Source of the DNA: Prochlorococcus sp. AG-355-N16
Lineage (GTDB): Bacteria; Cyanobacteriota; Cyanobacteriia; PCC-6307; Cyanobiaceae
Direction: 5' to 3'
NCBI GenBank assembly: GCA_003278545.1
Contig: QCEF01000001.1
Span: forward strand, 310,001 to 374,000
DNA: 64,000 bases
The translations under genes and the position numbers were made by a program. Below are positions 37,664-47,135 of this stretch, piece by piece (position 1 is the stretch's first letter; each line of letters begins with the position of its first letter). Below the pieces are notes generated by a model. The model was not told the DNA's origin and did no database searches. It was given only the letters and a program-made list of their open reading frames with translations.

Positions 37664-38866
37664 TTATTTTTTAAATTTATAGTTTATTTTTTCTGTAATA
37701 CTATTTTTGTTTTTAACAATCCACTTTTCAGGCTTTTCATGTTTAGGCCAACTTTGAGAAAAATTTTTTAATAAATTTAAAGAAATTTCAATATTTTTAT
37801 CATTTGTAAGTTCTCTAAATTCAACTATTACTTTAATTTTATTTCCCCATAATTTGTTAGATACCTTGGAAATATTAAATTTATTAATTGGGATATTTTC
37901 TTTAATAATGAAATCATTTAATCTAGATTCAATCACTTCAGGGAAAACAACTTCTCCTCCTGAATTAAAGGCATTATCACTTCTTCCAACAAATTTTAAA
38001 TAGTAAGAATTATTGATTTGCTTAATTTCACCTAAATCACTTGTTTGCCACCACCCATTTTTATTTTTGAAATTTTCAGTTTTTAAAGAATCTATTATTT
38101 CGATTCCAATTCTGGCTGATTTTATTTCGATTAATCCTTGTGCGTTAATTCTTATTTTTGTATCAGGTAGTATTTCTCCAACATTTTTAAAACCCATTAA
38201 GAATTCTTTTGGTTTTAAACTCGTAACCATTGCTGCTGTTTCAGTTGAGCCGTAACAAGGTGCTAATTTTATTTTTTCTTTTATACATTGTTCTGAAGTT
38301 TCATCTGAAATTGAAGCTCCACCTACCCAAATTAGATCAAAAATTTTTAGCCAACTAATTCCATCTTTTTGAGCTAAAAGTCTTTGTAATTGGGTTGGTA
38401 CTAATGACGTAATCAAGTGTTTTTTGTTTTTTTTAAATTTAATTGTGAAAAGTAAAAGTTCTCGAGTTTTTTTTATCAAATTCGGAGAAATATTTATACA
38501 ATCACATCCCCAAGTTTGACTTCTAAAAATTGGCATTAATCCACTTATATGGTTCAGGGGTAAAGTATTTAAAATTAAGCAGTTTTGTAATTCAAATCCT
38601 TGCTCTTTTAGCCATTGACCTGATGTAGTTGCAGATAATTTAAGATTATTTAAATGGTGAAAACATTGCCTCGGTTTCCCAGAACTCCCACTACTGTTTA
38701 AGATAATTGCTGGCCCATTTTCAGTAATTGAATCTAATAGATCTTTGTCTTCATAAAATTTGTTTTTTATATAAATAATTTTATTCTCTCTAATTTTTTC
38801 AATAATTTTTTCTACAGATTGAGTTTCGTTATTTTCAACTTCAATAGTATGAATTTTATTTTTCAT
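37664..38866 (-). CDS. menE: 2-succinylbenzoate-CoA ligase
   Basis: MenE activates o-succinylbenzoate with CoA in phylloquinone synthesis. I choose the ATG at 38866, which makes a four-base ATGA overlap with the menC stop, just as menC overlaps menA. An ATG at 38878 is also in frame. The protein (about 400 residues) is shorter than many family members. It keeps the nucleotide loop 'LNSSGSSGKPRQCFHHL', 'APCYGSTETAAMVTS' and a late Lys in 'SITEKINYKF'. The sequence is divergent and Lys/Asn-rich, but the context makes the call safe. Confidence 0.9.
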   Translation of the reverse strand: MKNKIHTIEVENNETQSVEKIIEKIRENKIIYIKNKFYEDKDLLDSITENGPAIILNSSGSSGKPRQCFHHLNNLKLSATTSGQWLKEQGFELQNCLILNTLPLNHISGLMPIFRSQTWGCDCINISPNLIKKTRELLLFTIKFKKNKKHLITSLVPTQLQRLLAQKDGISWLKIFDLIWVGGASISDETSEQCIKEKIKLAPCYGSTETAAMVTSLKPKEFLMGFKNVGEILPDTKIRINAQGLIEIKSARIGIEIIDSLKTENFKNKNGWWQTSDLGEIKQINNSYYLKFVGRSDNAFNSGGEVVFPEVIESRLNDFIIKENIPINKFNISKVSNKLWGNKIKVIVEFRELTNDKNIEISLNLLKNFSQSWPKHEKPEKWIVKNKNSITEKINYKFKK

Positions 38867-39828
38867 AGTTGATCCCATATCTTTTTTGCTTCATTTAAAA
38901 ATAGAAACGAATTAGGTAATTTATTCATTGCTAAACCAGGAACTTTTGGCGTTGGTCCTTGTAATTGTAGAGAAGATAAATGATGGAGCCATCTCTTTCC
39001 TATTCCAGTTTCAAATGAGGTACTTATAGATATTAAAGCTTTTTTATTTTCTAATTCTCTTAAAAGCTTAACTGGATTATTTTCTTGAGAAGGCCTTCTA
39101 ATTTGCCAACCCTTCCACTCATCAATCAAAGTTGGAAATTTTAAAAGTGATTCGTCTAAAGCTATTGGAATTTTTTTGTTTAGTTCTGTCAGTCCATCAA
39201 TATCATCCACACAGAGAGGTTGTTCTAACCAATCTATATTTTTATTATCTTTCAAAATATCAGCCCATCTATTAGCTATGTCTCTTCCCCAAGAACCATT
39301 AGCATCTATTCTTAACTTAATATTATTACCTATTTTGCTTAAAATTTCTTCTAATTTTGCTTCTTCCTCATGGTTATTTTTTAGTGCTACTTTCCATTTT
39401 AAGGTTAATGATTTTCCAATATCACAATGTCTTTTTTTAATATCATTTAGATCTGAAACTACATTTTCATGATTTAACAATATGGCTGTTTTACCAATTT
39501 CATCAAAGTAGTAGTTTTCTTTAAAAATTATTTTTCCATTGATCTCAGCTAATGCAGAATTAATTGCAGATTGAATGCATGGGTGAAAAATATTTATTTG
39601 CTCAGATAAATTAAATTCCTCTATATACTCGGGGATCATATCTAGTTGTTTCGCACACTTTTTTAAGTCTTTTTTATGTAGCGGTGAAACTTCTCCAAAC
39701 CCTATTTTTTTATTTTTACTTATTAATTTAATTATCCAACCCGATTTTGTATGGTAATTGGTTTTAGAATTTTCTACTTTGGCCGATAACGTAAAGCTAT
39801 AAGATTTTTTTTGAAATATTAAGTTCAT
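38863..39828 (-). CDS. menC: o-succinylbenzoate synthase
   Basis: MenC dehydrates SHCHC to o-succinylbenzoate and belongs to the enolase superfamily. Metal-binding and catalytic blocks are recognisable: 'LKWKVAL' with its lysines near 144, 'RIDANGSWG' near 173, 'WLEQPLCVDD' near 199 and 'IALDESLLK' near 221. The length is 321 residues. It overlaps both menA and menE by four bases, so the three are translationally coupled. The sequence is divergent, as is common for MenC, but the catalytic set is complete. Confidence 0.92.
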   Translation of the reverse strand: MNLIFQKKSYSFTLSAKVENSKTNYHTKSGWIIKLISKNKKIGFGEVSPLHKKDLKKCAKQLDMIPEYIEEFNLSEQINIFHPCIQSAINSALAEINGKIIFKENYYFDEIGKTAILLNHENVVSDLNDIKKRHCDIGKSLTLKWKVALKNNHEEEAKLEEILSKIGNNIKLRIDANGSWGRDIANRWADILKDNKNIDWLEQPLCVDDIDGLTELNKKIPIALDESLLKFPTLIDEWKGWQIRRPSQENNPVKLLRELENKKALISISTSFETGIGKRWLHHLSSLQLQGPTPKVPGLAMNKLPNSFLFLNEAKKIWDQL

Positions 39829-40742
39829 TTATTTAGCAAGTAATTAAATATTAATCCTGTGATTAAACCAATTCCATTAAGAGTTTGAAATTTTATTGCG
39901 ACGAATTTGCAATTTTTTATTGCAGAAGGTTTTGCATACGAAGATTTTAATAAATTTATAAGTCTTATTGCTTGAGGGAAACTTAGCAAATAAAGGATGC
40001 AAAACACTGGAATAAATCCATAAACTATTGTGAAAAGTTGAAAAATATATATTGTAAAAATTATCCAGGGCACAAATTGAGAACCTTTTTTTGCCCCTAA
40101 GCGAACTAAAGGTGAATTTTTCCCATGCTTTTTATCTTCAGAAATTTGATGAAAATGAGAACAAAATAATACAAGAGTTGTTGCCAAGGAAGGTCCTGAA
40201 CCAAGTAATAAAGAAACTTTCCATGGAATATCTTCGTAGTAAATATTAGACGGATTTAACGCAATTAAGACTGCAGAGTACGCAAAAGGTCCAAATGCAA
40301 GCCAGCATAATGGTTCTCCTAAACCTTGATAGCCCAATCTAAAAGGAGGACCTTGATATAAATATCCTAAGAAACAGCAAGCTGCCACCAAAATAAAAAT
40401 GTTTATACTTGTTGATACTGAAATAATTAAAATTATTAATAAACCAATAACTAAAGATGTATAGGCAATAAATGAAATTATTTTTTTATTTTTTATAAGA
40501 TTTACAATTGAATGGAATTTAAATTCATCGATTCCTGTTTCTGCGTCGTATAAATCATTAGTTAGATTTTCCCAAAGTAATATCAAAATTGCAGCTAAAG
40601 TAAATGAAATCAAATAATAAATTTTTACCTCTTCATATTGATTGAGCAAGTAAGCCCCTGTTATTAAAACTGGAAGTATGGCAACAGAATAAAGAGGCCA
40701 TTTTATTGCTTTTTTCCATAATTTTTTTTTATCTTCGTCCAT
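39825..40742 (-). CDS. menA: 1,4-dihydroxy-2-naphthoate phytyltransferase
   Basis: MenA attaches the phytyl chain to DHNA, forming the phylloquinone precursor for photosystem I. The 305-residue protein has about eight membrane helices and the UbiA-family prenyl-binding block 'ENLTNDLYDAETGIDEFKF' near 61. The second aspartate-rich region, 'SHFHQISEDKKHGKNSPLVR', lies near 201. It is the first gene of the menA-menC-menE transcript. It is divergent from menF across 101 bases. Confidence 0.94.
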   Translation of the reverse strand: MDEDKKKLWKKAIKWPLYSVAILPVLITGAYLLNQYEEVKIYYLISFTLAAILILLWENLTNDLYDAETGIDEFKFHSIVNLIKNKKIISFIAYTSLVIGLLIILIISVSTSINIFILVAACCFLGYLYQGPPFRLGYQGLGEPLCWLAFGPFAYSAVLIALNPSNIYYEDIPWKVSLLLGSGPSLATTLVLFCSHFHQISEDKKHGKNSPLVRLGAKKGSQFVPWIIFTIYIFQLFTIVYGFIPVFCILYLLSFPQAIRLINLLKSSYAKPSAIKNCKFVAIKFQTLNGIGLITGLIFNYLLNK

Positions 40743-40843
40743 TTTTAATTAACACGCAAAATTAGATAATTATTGAATGTAGTTTATAAATTGAGTTACA
40801 TTTTTTACTTTATTGCATCATTTTTAGTTATTTTCAATAAGTA

Positions 40844-42256
40844 ATGAAAAATGATTTAAACTTAACAGATTTTTTAAAAGATGTATTTTCCTCTTTCGAT
40901 AAGAAAGTTGAAAATTCTGGATTAGTAAGTATTTGTGTTGAGATTCCTTGTATTGATTTATTTCAAGTTTATGAATTGTTAATAAATCAATATCCGTTTT
41001 CTTCATTTTGGGAGGAATCTGATGGCATTTCATATATAGCTTTCGAGAAGTGTAAATATGTTACTATGGACGGCCCAAAAAGATTTGAGGTAGCAAAAGA
41101 GTTTAATTCTGAGAATTTTAAAAATTTAATTAACTTAACTAATGAATCGCATAATTCTGCACTTTCAAAAATAATTTATTTATTTTCTTTCTCTGAAAAT
41201 TTGAATAATAAGAATTTACCTTCAGATATCCCAAGTTTGGAAGCCATTTTGCCAAAAATATTAATTACTAAAAGTGGCAAGAATTGCTGGTTAAGAATCA
41301 ATGGTCACGTTGAAGGTAAATCATCATTAAGAACATTAATTGAAGAAATATGGACAATTAGAAATCAAGTTATTAATTCTGGCTCAGAATTCATAAGATC
41401 ATCTGGCTTAAAAACTAGTTTTGATTCCCCTTTTATTGATGATTTCTCACGCTCCTTAGAAACTTCTAAAACAAACATGAAAAAAGTAGTAAATAGAGGA
41501 ATTCAATTAGTAGAGAAAGATATCCTCGAAAAGATAGTTTTAGCGAATAGGATTAAAATAAAACTTAAAAATAAATTAGATTTAGTAGAAATTTTAAAAA
41601 GATTTAAAAAGAATCAACCAAATACATGTAGATACGTTTGGAAAAGGAATAGTAAGGATATTTTGTTTGGAGCATCTCCAGAAAAATTATTTTCTTTCTC
41701 TAAACCTAATTTAACTTTAGAGGCTCTTGCTGGAACTATCTCTACTAATTCAAATTTTAAGAAACTCCTTAAAAGTACTAAAGACTTAAAGGAACATAAT
41801 TATGTAATACAACATTTGATTAAATCTTTAGAAGTTTTAAAAATAACAAACTTTAAAAAAAGTGATATCAAGGTAAATTCATTTGGAGATATTTCTCATT
41901 TGCAAACACTCATTTTCTCTAAAGTTGAAAATATTTGTCCTTTTGAATTGCTTAAAAACTTACATCCATCTCCAGCTGTTTGTGGATACCCAAAAAATGC
42001 AGCATTGGATTGGATAAACACTCTTGAGTCTTTTCCTAGAGGAAATTATGCTTCTCCAATGGGTTGGGTTGATTCATCAGGCAATGCTTCATTTCTTTTG
42101 GCAATAAGAGGCGCAAGATGTATTGAAGAAAATATTGAATTTACTGCAGGTTCAGGTATAGTTTCTGGCTCCGTTTTAGAGAAAGAAATAGATGAGATTA
42201 AATTAAAATTTGAATCTATAGTAAAACAGATATTTTGTGCTAAAAATCCTAGATAA
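40844..42256 (+). CDS. menF: isochorismate synthase
   Basis: MenF converts chorismate to isochorismate, the entry step to phylloquinone. The C-terminal half has the chorismate-binding signatures: '[20 protein letters not shown]', 'LAGTIS', '[19 protein letters not shown]', and '[12 protein letters not shown]' with '[15 protein letters not shown]'. The 470-residue length is usual for the cyanobacterial form. It overlaps the convergent gshB by eight bases. Divergent from menA, so the pathway genes share one intergenic control region. Confidence 0.93.
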   Translation: MKNDLNLTDFLKDVFSSFDKKVENSGLVSICVEIPCIDLFQVYELLINQYPFSSFWEESDGISYIAFEKCKYVTMDGPKRFEVAKEFNSENFKNLINLTNESHNSALSKIIYLFSFSENLNNKNLPSDIPSLEAILPKILITKSGKNCWLRINGHVEGKSSLRTLIEEIWTIRNQVINSGSEFIRSSGLKTSFDSPFIDDFSRSLETSKTNMKKVVNRGIQLVEKDILEKIVLANRIKIKLKNKLDLVEILKRFKKNQPNTCRYVWKRNSKDILFGASPEKLFSFSKPNLTLEALAGTISTNSNFKKLLKSTKDLKEHNYVIQHLIKSLEVLKITNFKKSDIKVNSFGDISHLQTLIFSKVENICPFELLKNLHPSPAVCGYPKNAALDWINTLESFPRGNYASPMGWVDSSGNASFLLAIRGARCIEENIEFTAGSGIVSGSVLEKEIDEIKLKFESIVKQIFCAKNPR

Positions 42257-43172
42257 TTTCTACTAATTTTTCAATAACTTCCGCTGAAACATTCTTATTG
42301 GATAAATTTTCTATTTCTCTTAAACCTGTTGGACTTGTTACATTAATCTCGCTAAGCATTCCATTTATTACATCGATACCCACAAAAAATAAACCTTCAT
42401 CTTTGAAATGTTGAGATAATTCTGAGCAGATACTTTTTTCTTTATCTGTTAATAATGTAGGTTCAGCCTTCCCTCCCATAGCCAAATTACTCCTAAAATC
42501 GCCTCCTTGAGGAATCCTATTTATAGATCCAATTGCTTCTCCGTTTACGATAATAATTCTTTTATCACCCTCTATGACTTCAGGAATAAATTTTTGCATC
42601 ATAACAGGTAATTCTTCTTGAGAAGTGATTAATTCAATGATTGATTTAATTCCTGGAGAATTTTTATTTATCCTTATAACACCTTGACCACCTTTTCCTC
42701 CAAGTGGTTTTATGACTACTTCATTATTTATATTTGCAAAATTAATAAGATCTTTTACCTTACTCGCAACTATTGTAGGTGCCATTAAGTGGCTGTATCT
42801 CAAAGCACCTAGTTTTTCATTCCATGCTCTTAACGATGAGGGTTTGTTAATTACTTTTACTCCTTTTCTTTCGGCAACTTCCAAAAGATGGGTTGCATAT
42901 AAATAGGCCTCATTTACAGGAGGATCTTTTCTCATCCATATGCAATTAAATTCGGCGAGAGGTATGCAATCATTCTCTTTAAAAGAAATCCACGGATTTA
43001 CTTCAACTTTTACGGCAGATGCCCATACTTCGTCACCTCTAGCTTCAAGGTCTTGAGGAGTACAACTCCAGATTTCAATATTTTTTTTTGATGATGCTTG
43101 CATTAAAGCAGCAGTTGAATCTTTTAAGGGATTTATATTTTTAATTGGATCTATTACAAATAGAAATTTCAT
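42249..43172 (-). CDS. gshB: glutathione synthetase
   Basis: GshB adds glycine to gamma-glutamylcysteine to form glutathione. The ATP-grasp protein of 307 residues starts with '[19 protein letters not shown]'. It contains '[16 protein letters not shown]' near 152 and '[15 protein letters not shown]' near 273, which bind ATP, metal and substrate. It is transcribed just after grxC, with a five-base gap, giving a glutathione-glutaredoxin unit. No irregularity. Confidence 0.96.
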   Translation of the reverse strand: MKFLFVIDPIKNINPLKDSTAALMQASSKKNIEIWSCTPQDLEARGDEVWASAVKVEVNPWISFKENDCIPLAEFNCIWMRKDPPVNEAYLYATHLLEVAERKGVKVINKPSSLRAWNEKLGALRYSHLMAPTIVASKVKDLINFANINNEVVIKPLGGKGGQGVIRINKNSPGIKSIIELITSQEELPVMMQKFIPEVIEGDKRIIIVNGEAIGSINRIPQGGDFRSNLAMGGKAEPTLLTDKEKSICSELSQHFKDEGLFFVGIDVINGMLSEINVTSPTGLREIENLSNKNVSAEVIEKLVEII

Positions 43173-43177
43173 AAGAT

Positions 43178-43432
43178 CTAGTTTAATAATGCTTCTAATT
43201 TATTTTCATTTTCTAATGCGTAGAGATCATCGCAGCCACCGATACCCTCATCATCTATAAATATTTGGGGTAATGTTCTTCTACCATCAGCTCTTTCAAT
43301 CATCAATGCTCTGGCATCTTCGTCGCCATCTATTTTATATTCTGTAAAATTTATATTTTTTTTCTTGAGTAGTGATTTTGCTCGAATACAGAATGGGCAA
43401 TATTGCCAAGTATAAATTTCAACTTTGAACAT
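43178..43432 (-). CDS. grxC: glutaredoxin 3
   Basis: This is a dithiol glutaredoxin of 84 residues. The redox motif is CPFC at residues 12-15. The glutathione-binding '[21 protein letters not shown]' follows near 58-78. It precedes gshB on the same transcript, so the reductant and one enzyme of its synthesis are made together. It is divergent from prfB across 76 bases. Confidence 0.95.
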   Translation of the reverse strand: MFKVEIYTWQYCPFCIRAKSLLKKKNINFTEYKIDGDEDARALMIERADGRRTLPQIFIDDEGIGGCDDLYALENENKLEALLN

Positions 43433-43454
43433 TTTTTTAAAATAATACTTAGTT

Positions 43455-43460
43455 TATACT
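43455..43460 (+). promoter_or_regulatory. possible -10 box for prfB
   Basis: TATACT, one base from consensus, lies 48 bases before the prfB TTG start. The implied leader is about 40 bases. No convincing -35 is present. Confidence 0.3.
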
Positions 43461-43508
43461 ATTAAAGAAAAGTGCTTGTTAGATTATAAATAACGATTAA
43501 ATTCTATT

Positions 43509-44631
43509 TTGATAGATATTACAGATTTCAAAAAAGATCTTTCGGAACTAACAGAGCGCCTGGTTAATGCTCAGGATTGTCTTTGACGTTCCAAGATTAA
43601 AAGCGAAAAGAAAAGAGTTAGAGCAAATTTCTGCTCAACCTGAATTTTGGGAAAATCAAGAAGCAGCTAAAAAACAAATGTTAATCCTTGATGATGTCAA
43701 AGAACAACTCGAATTGTTAGATAAATGGAAAACTTTTATTTCTGATGCTAATGCCTCTCTTGAGCTTTATTCTTTGGAACCTGAAGAGGAAATGATTTTG
43801 GAATCCCAGCAAGGATTAAAGAAATTAAGAGAGAATTTAGATAAATGGGAATTTGAAAGATTGTTATGTGGTGAATACGACAAGGAAGGAGCATTAGTTA
43901 CTATTAACGCAGGCGCGGGTGGAACAGATGCGCAGGATTGGGTAGAGATATTATTAAGAATGTATTCAAGATGGGCAGATAATAATCACATGACTTTAAT
44001 TATCAATGAATTATCTCAAGGAGAAGAAGCAGGTATCAAAAGTGTAACTTTTGAAATTGATGGAAAATATGCGTACGGATATTTACAACATGAAAAAGGA
44101 ACTCATAGACTAGTAAGAATTTCTCCTTTCAATGCTAATGGTAAAAGACAAACCAGCTTTGCTGGGGTGGAGGTAATGCCAAAATTAGATGAAAATATTT
44201 CACTAGATATACCTGAAAAAGATTTAGAAATTACAACAAGTAGATCCGGTGGGGCTGGAGGACAAAATGTGAATAAAGTAGAAACAGCAGTGCGAATTGT
44301 TCATTTGCCTTCAGGGATTTCAGTAAGATGTACACAAGAAAGATCTCAATTACAAAATAAAGAAAAAGCTATGTTACTTCTTAAGTCTAAACTACTAGTG
44401 ATTGCTAAAGAACAACGAGCTGCAGAAGTCGCTGATATTAAAGGTGATATTGTGGAAGCTGCATGGGGCAATCAAATAAGAAATTATGTTTTCCATCCCT
44501 ATCAAATGGTAAAAGATCTTAGAACTATGCAGGAGACTAACGACTTAGATAGTGTTTTAGATGGAGGACTTGAACCATTTATTCATGAATTATTACGCAT
44601 GAATATTTCTTCTAACGAATCTATTGAATAA
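43509..44631 (+). CDS. prfB: peptide chain release factor 2 (programmed +1 frameshift)
   Basis: RF2 ends translation at UGA and UAA. The gene is read in two frames. A TTG at 43509 starts 25 codons ('[20 protein letters not shown]' and 'QDCL') that end at TGA 43584-43586. A +1 shift at CTT-T then continues as DVPRLKAK in the downstream frame to 44631. The total is about 373 residues, the normal length. The codon-recognition tripeptide SPF lies in 'RISPFNANG', and the GGQ hydrolysis motif in '[13 protein letters not shown]'. Reading only the downstream frame from ATG 43567 would lose the true N-terminus. Confidence 0.95.
43573..43587 (+). promoter_or_regulatory. RF2 autoregulatory frameshift site
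   Basis: The slip site CTT-TGA-C spans 43581-43587. AGGA at 43573-43576, a weak Shine-Dalgarno-like element, precedes it. When RF2 is scarce, the ribosome pauses at TGA and shifts +1, as known for prfB in most bacteria. Confidence 0.9.
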
Positions 44632-44634
44632 CTA

Positions 44635-44817
44635 ATGAAAAATAAAAATGAAAATATAGAAAAAAAAGTTGCTCCTCCAAGCTTTATAAAGCTTGCTATG
44701 CGAAATATGGTAAGGAAAGGTTCAAAAAGTATTTCTCATTTTTCAATAACCTTTCTAATTTTAATTGGGATATTAATACTCGTAGCCACAATAGGTAAGC
44801 CTAATATTCCTGTATAA
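44635..44817 (+). CDS. DUF3285 small membrane protein
   Basis: This 60-residue protein has a polar, basic N-terminal half with 'PPSFIKLAMRNMVRKGSKS', then one transmembrane helix at about 36-54. It matches the DUF3285 family, found in cyanobacteria, of unknown function. It starts three bases after prfB stops and six bases before ybeY, so it lies within the translation-related run. That position is the only clue to role. Confidence 0.8.
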   Translation: MKNKNENIEKKVAPPSFIKLAMRNMVRKGSKSISHFSITFLILIGILILVATIGKPNIPV

Positions 44818-44823
44818 GAATAT

Positions 44824-45363
44824 ATGACAGAAAAAATTATTTCTGAAATAAATTTAGATTTGGTTTTTAAATTTAATCAATTTTCTCAATTTTCAAATAA
44901 GTTAAAAGATTCTAAAAATAAGCTTATTTTTGAATCTATTTTTTGGGAGAAAGTTTTTTTATCTTGGATAAATACAATATTAAAAAAAAAGGATTATGAA
45001 TTGCCAAATTATATTTTTGAAAAAAAATCTTTTTCATTAGGCCTACAGATAATATCTAATCAAGAAATTGCTTCTTTGAATAAGAAGTGGATGCAAAAAA
45101 ATGGCCCAACTGATGTTCTATCTTTTCCAATCATTTCTGATGAATCTATAAATAATTTAGATCATATAGAGTTGGGAGATATATTCATATCATTGGAGAT
45201 GGCACTTGAGCAATCTGATGAATATAAACATTCAATCTACAGAGAAATGATCTGGTTGGCTAGTCATGGATTTTTACATCTTTTGGGATGGGAACATGAT
45301 AATGAGAATGATTTAGAAAATATGTTAAATTTTCAAGAATATTTAATTACTCGACTAGATTAA
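44824..45363 (+). CDS. ybeY: endoribonuclease YbeY
   Basis: YbeY is a zinc RNase for rRNA maturation and ribosome quality control. The metal site HX3HX5H is complete: His148, His152 and His158 in '[14 protein letters not shown]'. '[10 protein letters not shown]' near 93 is the other family block. The 179-residue protein has an N-terminal Phe/Asn-rich extension relative to the shortest members. It is seven bases before dgkA. Confidence 0.93.
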   Translation: MTEKIISEINLDLVFKFNQFSQFSNKLKDSKNKLIFESIFWEKVFLSWINTILKKKDYELPNYIFEKKSFSLGLQIISNQEIASLNKKWMQKNGPTDVLSFPIISDESINNLDHIELGDIFISLEMALEQSDEYKHSIYREMIWLASHGFLHLLGWEHDNENDLENMLNFQEYLITRLD

Positions 45364-45369
45364 AAATCA

Positions 45370-45780
45370 ATGGAAAAAAAAATAAACTATTTAGAAAATA
45401 GAAAAGAATCTTACAAAACTTCTAGTAATGTATTCATAAGTTTTAAGTATGCTTTCAGTGGAATTAGTTACGTATTAAAAACTTCAAGAAATTTTAAAAT
45501 TCAATTAACTTTTGCATTTATAAGTTTAATAATTGGTTTTTTACTCAAAATTAGTATAGGTAATTATGTAATTTTGATTGCAACAATTATGTCTGTTTTA
45601 ATATTAGAAACATTAAACACATCTATTGAATCAATCGTTGATTTAGTAGTGAAAAAAGAATTTAGTATTTTGGCTAAAATTTCAAAAGATACTTCTGCAG
45701 GAGCAGTATTATTAGCTTCCATTAATTCTGTTATTATTGCTCTATATATCTTTGTTCCTAAAATAAAGTTGTTATTTTAA
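45370..45780 (+). CDS. dgkA: diacylglycerol kinase (DgkA family)
   Basis: This small membrane kinase phosphorylates diacylglycerol or undecaprenol. The 136-residue protein has three helices. The catalytic signature 'LILETLNTSIESIVDLV' spans about 78-94, and 'KDTSAGAVLLASINSV' follows. The N-terminal cytoplasmic stretch (about 1-45) fits. It is between ybeY and trpG, an order I recall as common in cyanobacteria. The actual lipid substrate is not readable. Confidence 0.9.
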   Translation: MEKKINYLENRKESYKTSSNVFISFKYAFSGISYVLKTSRNFKIQLTFAFISLIIGFLLKISIGNYVILIATIMSVLILETLNTSIESIVDLVVKKEFSILAKISKDTSAGAVLLASINSVIIALYIFVPKIKLLF

Positions 45781-45792
45781 ATCCATATAAAT

Positions 45793-46389
45793 ATGTTTCT
45801 TGTTATTGATAATTACGATAGTTTTACTTATAACCTTGTTCAATATTTAGGTGAACTTTCTGTTGAGCATGCAATAACTAAAGAATTAATAGTTAAAAGA
45901 AATGATGAAATTACTTTAGAAGAAATTATCAATTTAAATCCAAGTGGTATCCTATTATCTCCAGGTCCAGGGAATCCAGATCAATCTGGAATATGTCTGC
46001 CAATACTAAAAAAATTATCTAAAACTATTCCGACATTGGGAGTTTGTTTAGGTCATCAAGCTTTGGCTCAAGCTTTTGGAGGTAAGGTTATAGTTGGTAA
46101 GGAACTTATGCATGGTAAGACATCCAAAATATTCCATAATCAAAAAGGATTGTTTAAAGATATTGAGACTCCATTTGTGGCGACTAGATACCATAGTCTT
46201 ATAGTTGATTCAAGTTCTTTACCATCTTGTTTCGAGATAACTGCGACTTTAGAAGACTCAACTATTATGGCTATCTCTCATAAAGAATTTAAACATTTAC
46301 ATGGGGTACAGTTCCATCCTGAAAGTGTGTTAACCCAATTTGGTCATAAATTAATTAGTAATTTTCTAAAAATGGCTGAACAAAAGTAA
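45793..46389 (+). CDS. trpG: anthranilate/aminodeoxychorismate synthase glutamine amidotransferase
   Basis: This subunit supplies ammonia from glutamine to TrpE or PabB. The triad is Cys85 in 'GVCLGHQALAQAFG', His175 and Glu177 in 'GVQFHPESVLT'. 'LLSPGPGNPDQ' near 54 is the oxyanion block. The length is 198 residues. One such protein often serves both tryptophan and folate pathways, which the sequence cannot distinguish. It is 20 bases before the MBL-fold gene. Confidence 0.93.
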   Translation: MFLVIDNYDSFTYNLVQYLGELSVEHAITKELIVKRNDEITLEEIINLNPSGILLSPGPGNPDQSGICLPILKKLSKTIPTLGVCLGHQALAQAFGGKVIVGKELMHGKTSKIFHNQKGLFKDIETPFVATRYHSLIVDSSSLPSCFEITATLEDSTIMAISHKEFKHLHGVQFHPESVLTQFGHKLISNFLKMAEQK

Positions 46390-46409
46390 AATAAAAAAAA
46401 ATTAAAATT

Positions 46410-47135
46410 ATGATTTCTCAAATTAAAAAATTTTTATTTTTGATATTATTTAGCTCTTTTTTACCTACCTCATTATTGGCAAGGAATTTAGTAATAAAAA
46501 GTTTTGGACATAGTAGTTTTTTAATTAACAGTGCAGATAAATCTATTCTTTTAAATCCCTTTAAAGCAATAGGTTGTGCAAGTAATTTAAAGGAGCCAAA
46601 AGAAGTTAACGTAGATTTTATTTTGGCTAGTTCTAGGCTTCTAGATGAAGGATATAACCCTAATGATGAATTAATGTTTGTTGAACCAGGAATCTATCAA
46701 TTTGAGGATATTTTATTAAATGGAATTTCTGTACCACATGACAGAGTAGATGGAAGAAGATTTGGGATGGCAACTGTTTGGAGTTGGGAGCAGAATGATC
46801 TTAAAATTGTTCATATGGGAGGAGCTGCTGGTGATATTGATATAAATAGTCAAATTATTTTGTCTCGTCCAGATATCTTATTTATTTCAATTGGAGGAGG
46901 AATAAAATCTTATAATGGTAAAGAAGCCTCAAGAATAGTTAAGATCTTAAAACCTAATGTAGTTATTCCTGTTCACTTTGAACGTGGCAAACAAATTAAT
47001 AAAGAATGTGATTTCTCAAATGCTGATTTATTTATCGAAAATATGAAAGATTTTAAAGTAAAATATGTTGGAAAAGATTTTCAAATAAAACCTAAAAGAC
47101 TCGATAAAAATACAATTTATATTTTCAGTAATTAA
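46410..47135 (+). CDS. exported metallo-beta-lactamase-fold protein with degenerate active site
   Basis: The 241-residue protein begins with a signal-like segment (about 6-24, ending 'SLLAR') and then shows the UlaG-like MBL core. 'FGHSSFLIN' has His34, and later histidines are 110 ('SVPHDRV'), 135 ('IVHMGGAAG') and 189 ('VIPVHFERG'). The place where the metal motif HxHxDH should be reads 'ASSRLLDE' (73-80), so those ligands are gone. Function is therefore doubtful as a hydrolase. It is the last gene in the prfB run. Its stop overlaps the hisC end by four bases. Confidence 0.78.
   Translation: MISQIKKFLFLILFSSFLPTSLLARNLVIKSFGHSSFLINSADKSILLNPFKAIGCASNLKEPKEVNVDFILASSRLLDEGYNPNDELMFVEPGIYQFEDILLNGISVPHDRVDGRRFGMATVWSWEQNDLKIVHMGGAAGDIDINSQIILSRPDILFISIGGGIKSYNGKEASRIVKILKPNVVIPVHFERGKQINKECDFSNADLFIENMKDFKVKYVGKDFQIKPKRLDKNTIYIFSN

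Noticed and set aside
40795-40810. RpaB (HLR1-like) site upstream of menF
   Set aside because: GTTACA is followed by a second imperfect TTTACT, but the spacing is three rather than four bases and the second half does not match.
43509-43586. prfB as a frameshifted pseudogene
   Set aside because: The CTT-TGA-C site is the known programmed frameshift of RF2, and both frames encode conserved RF2 sequence.
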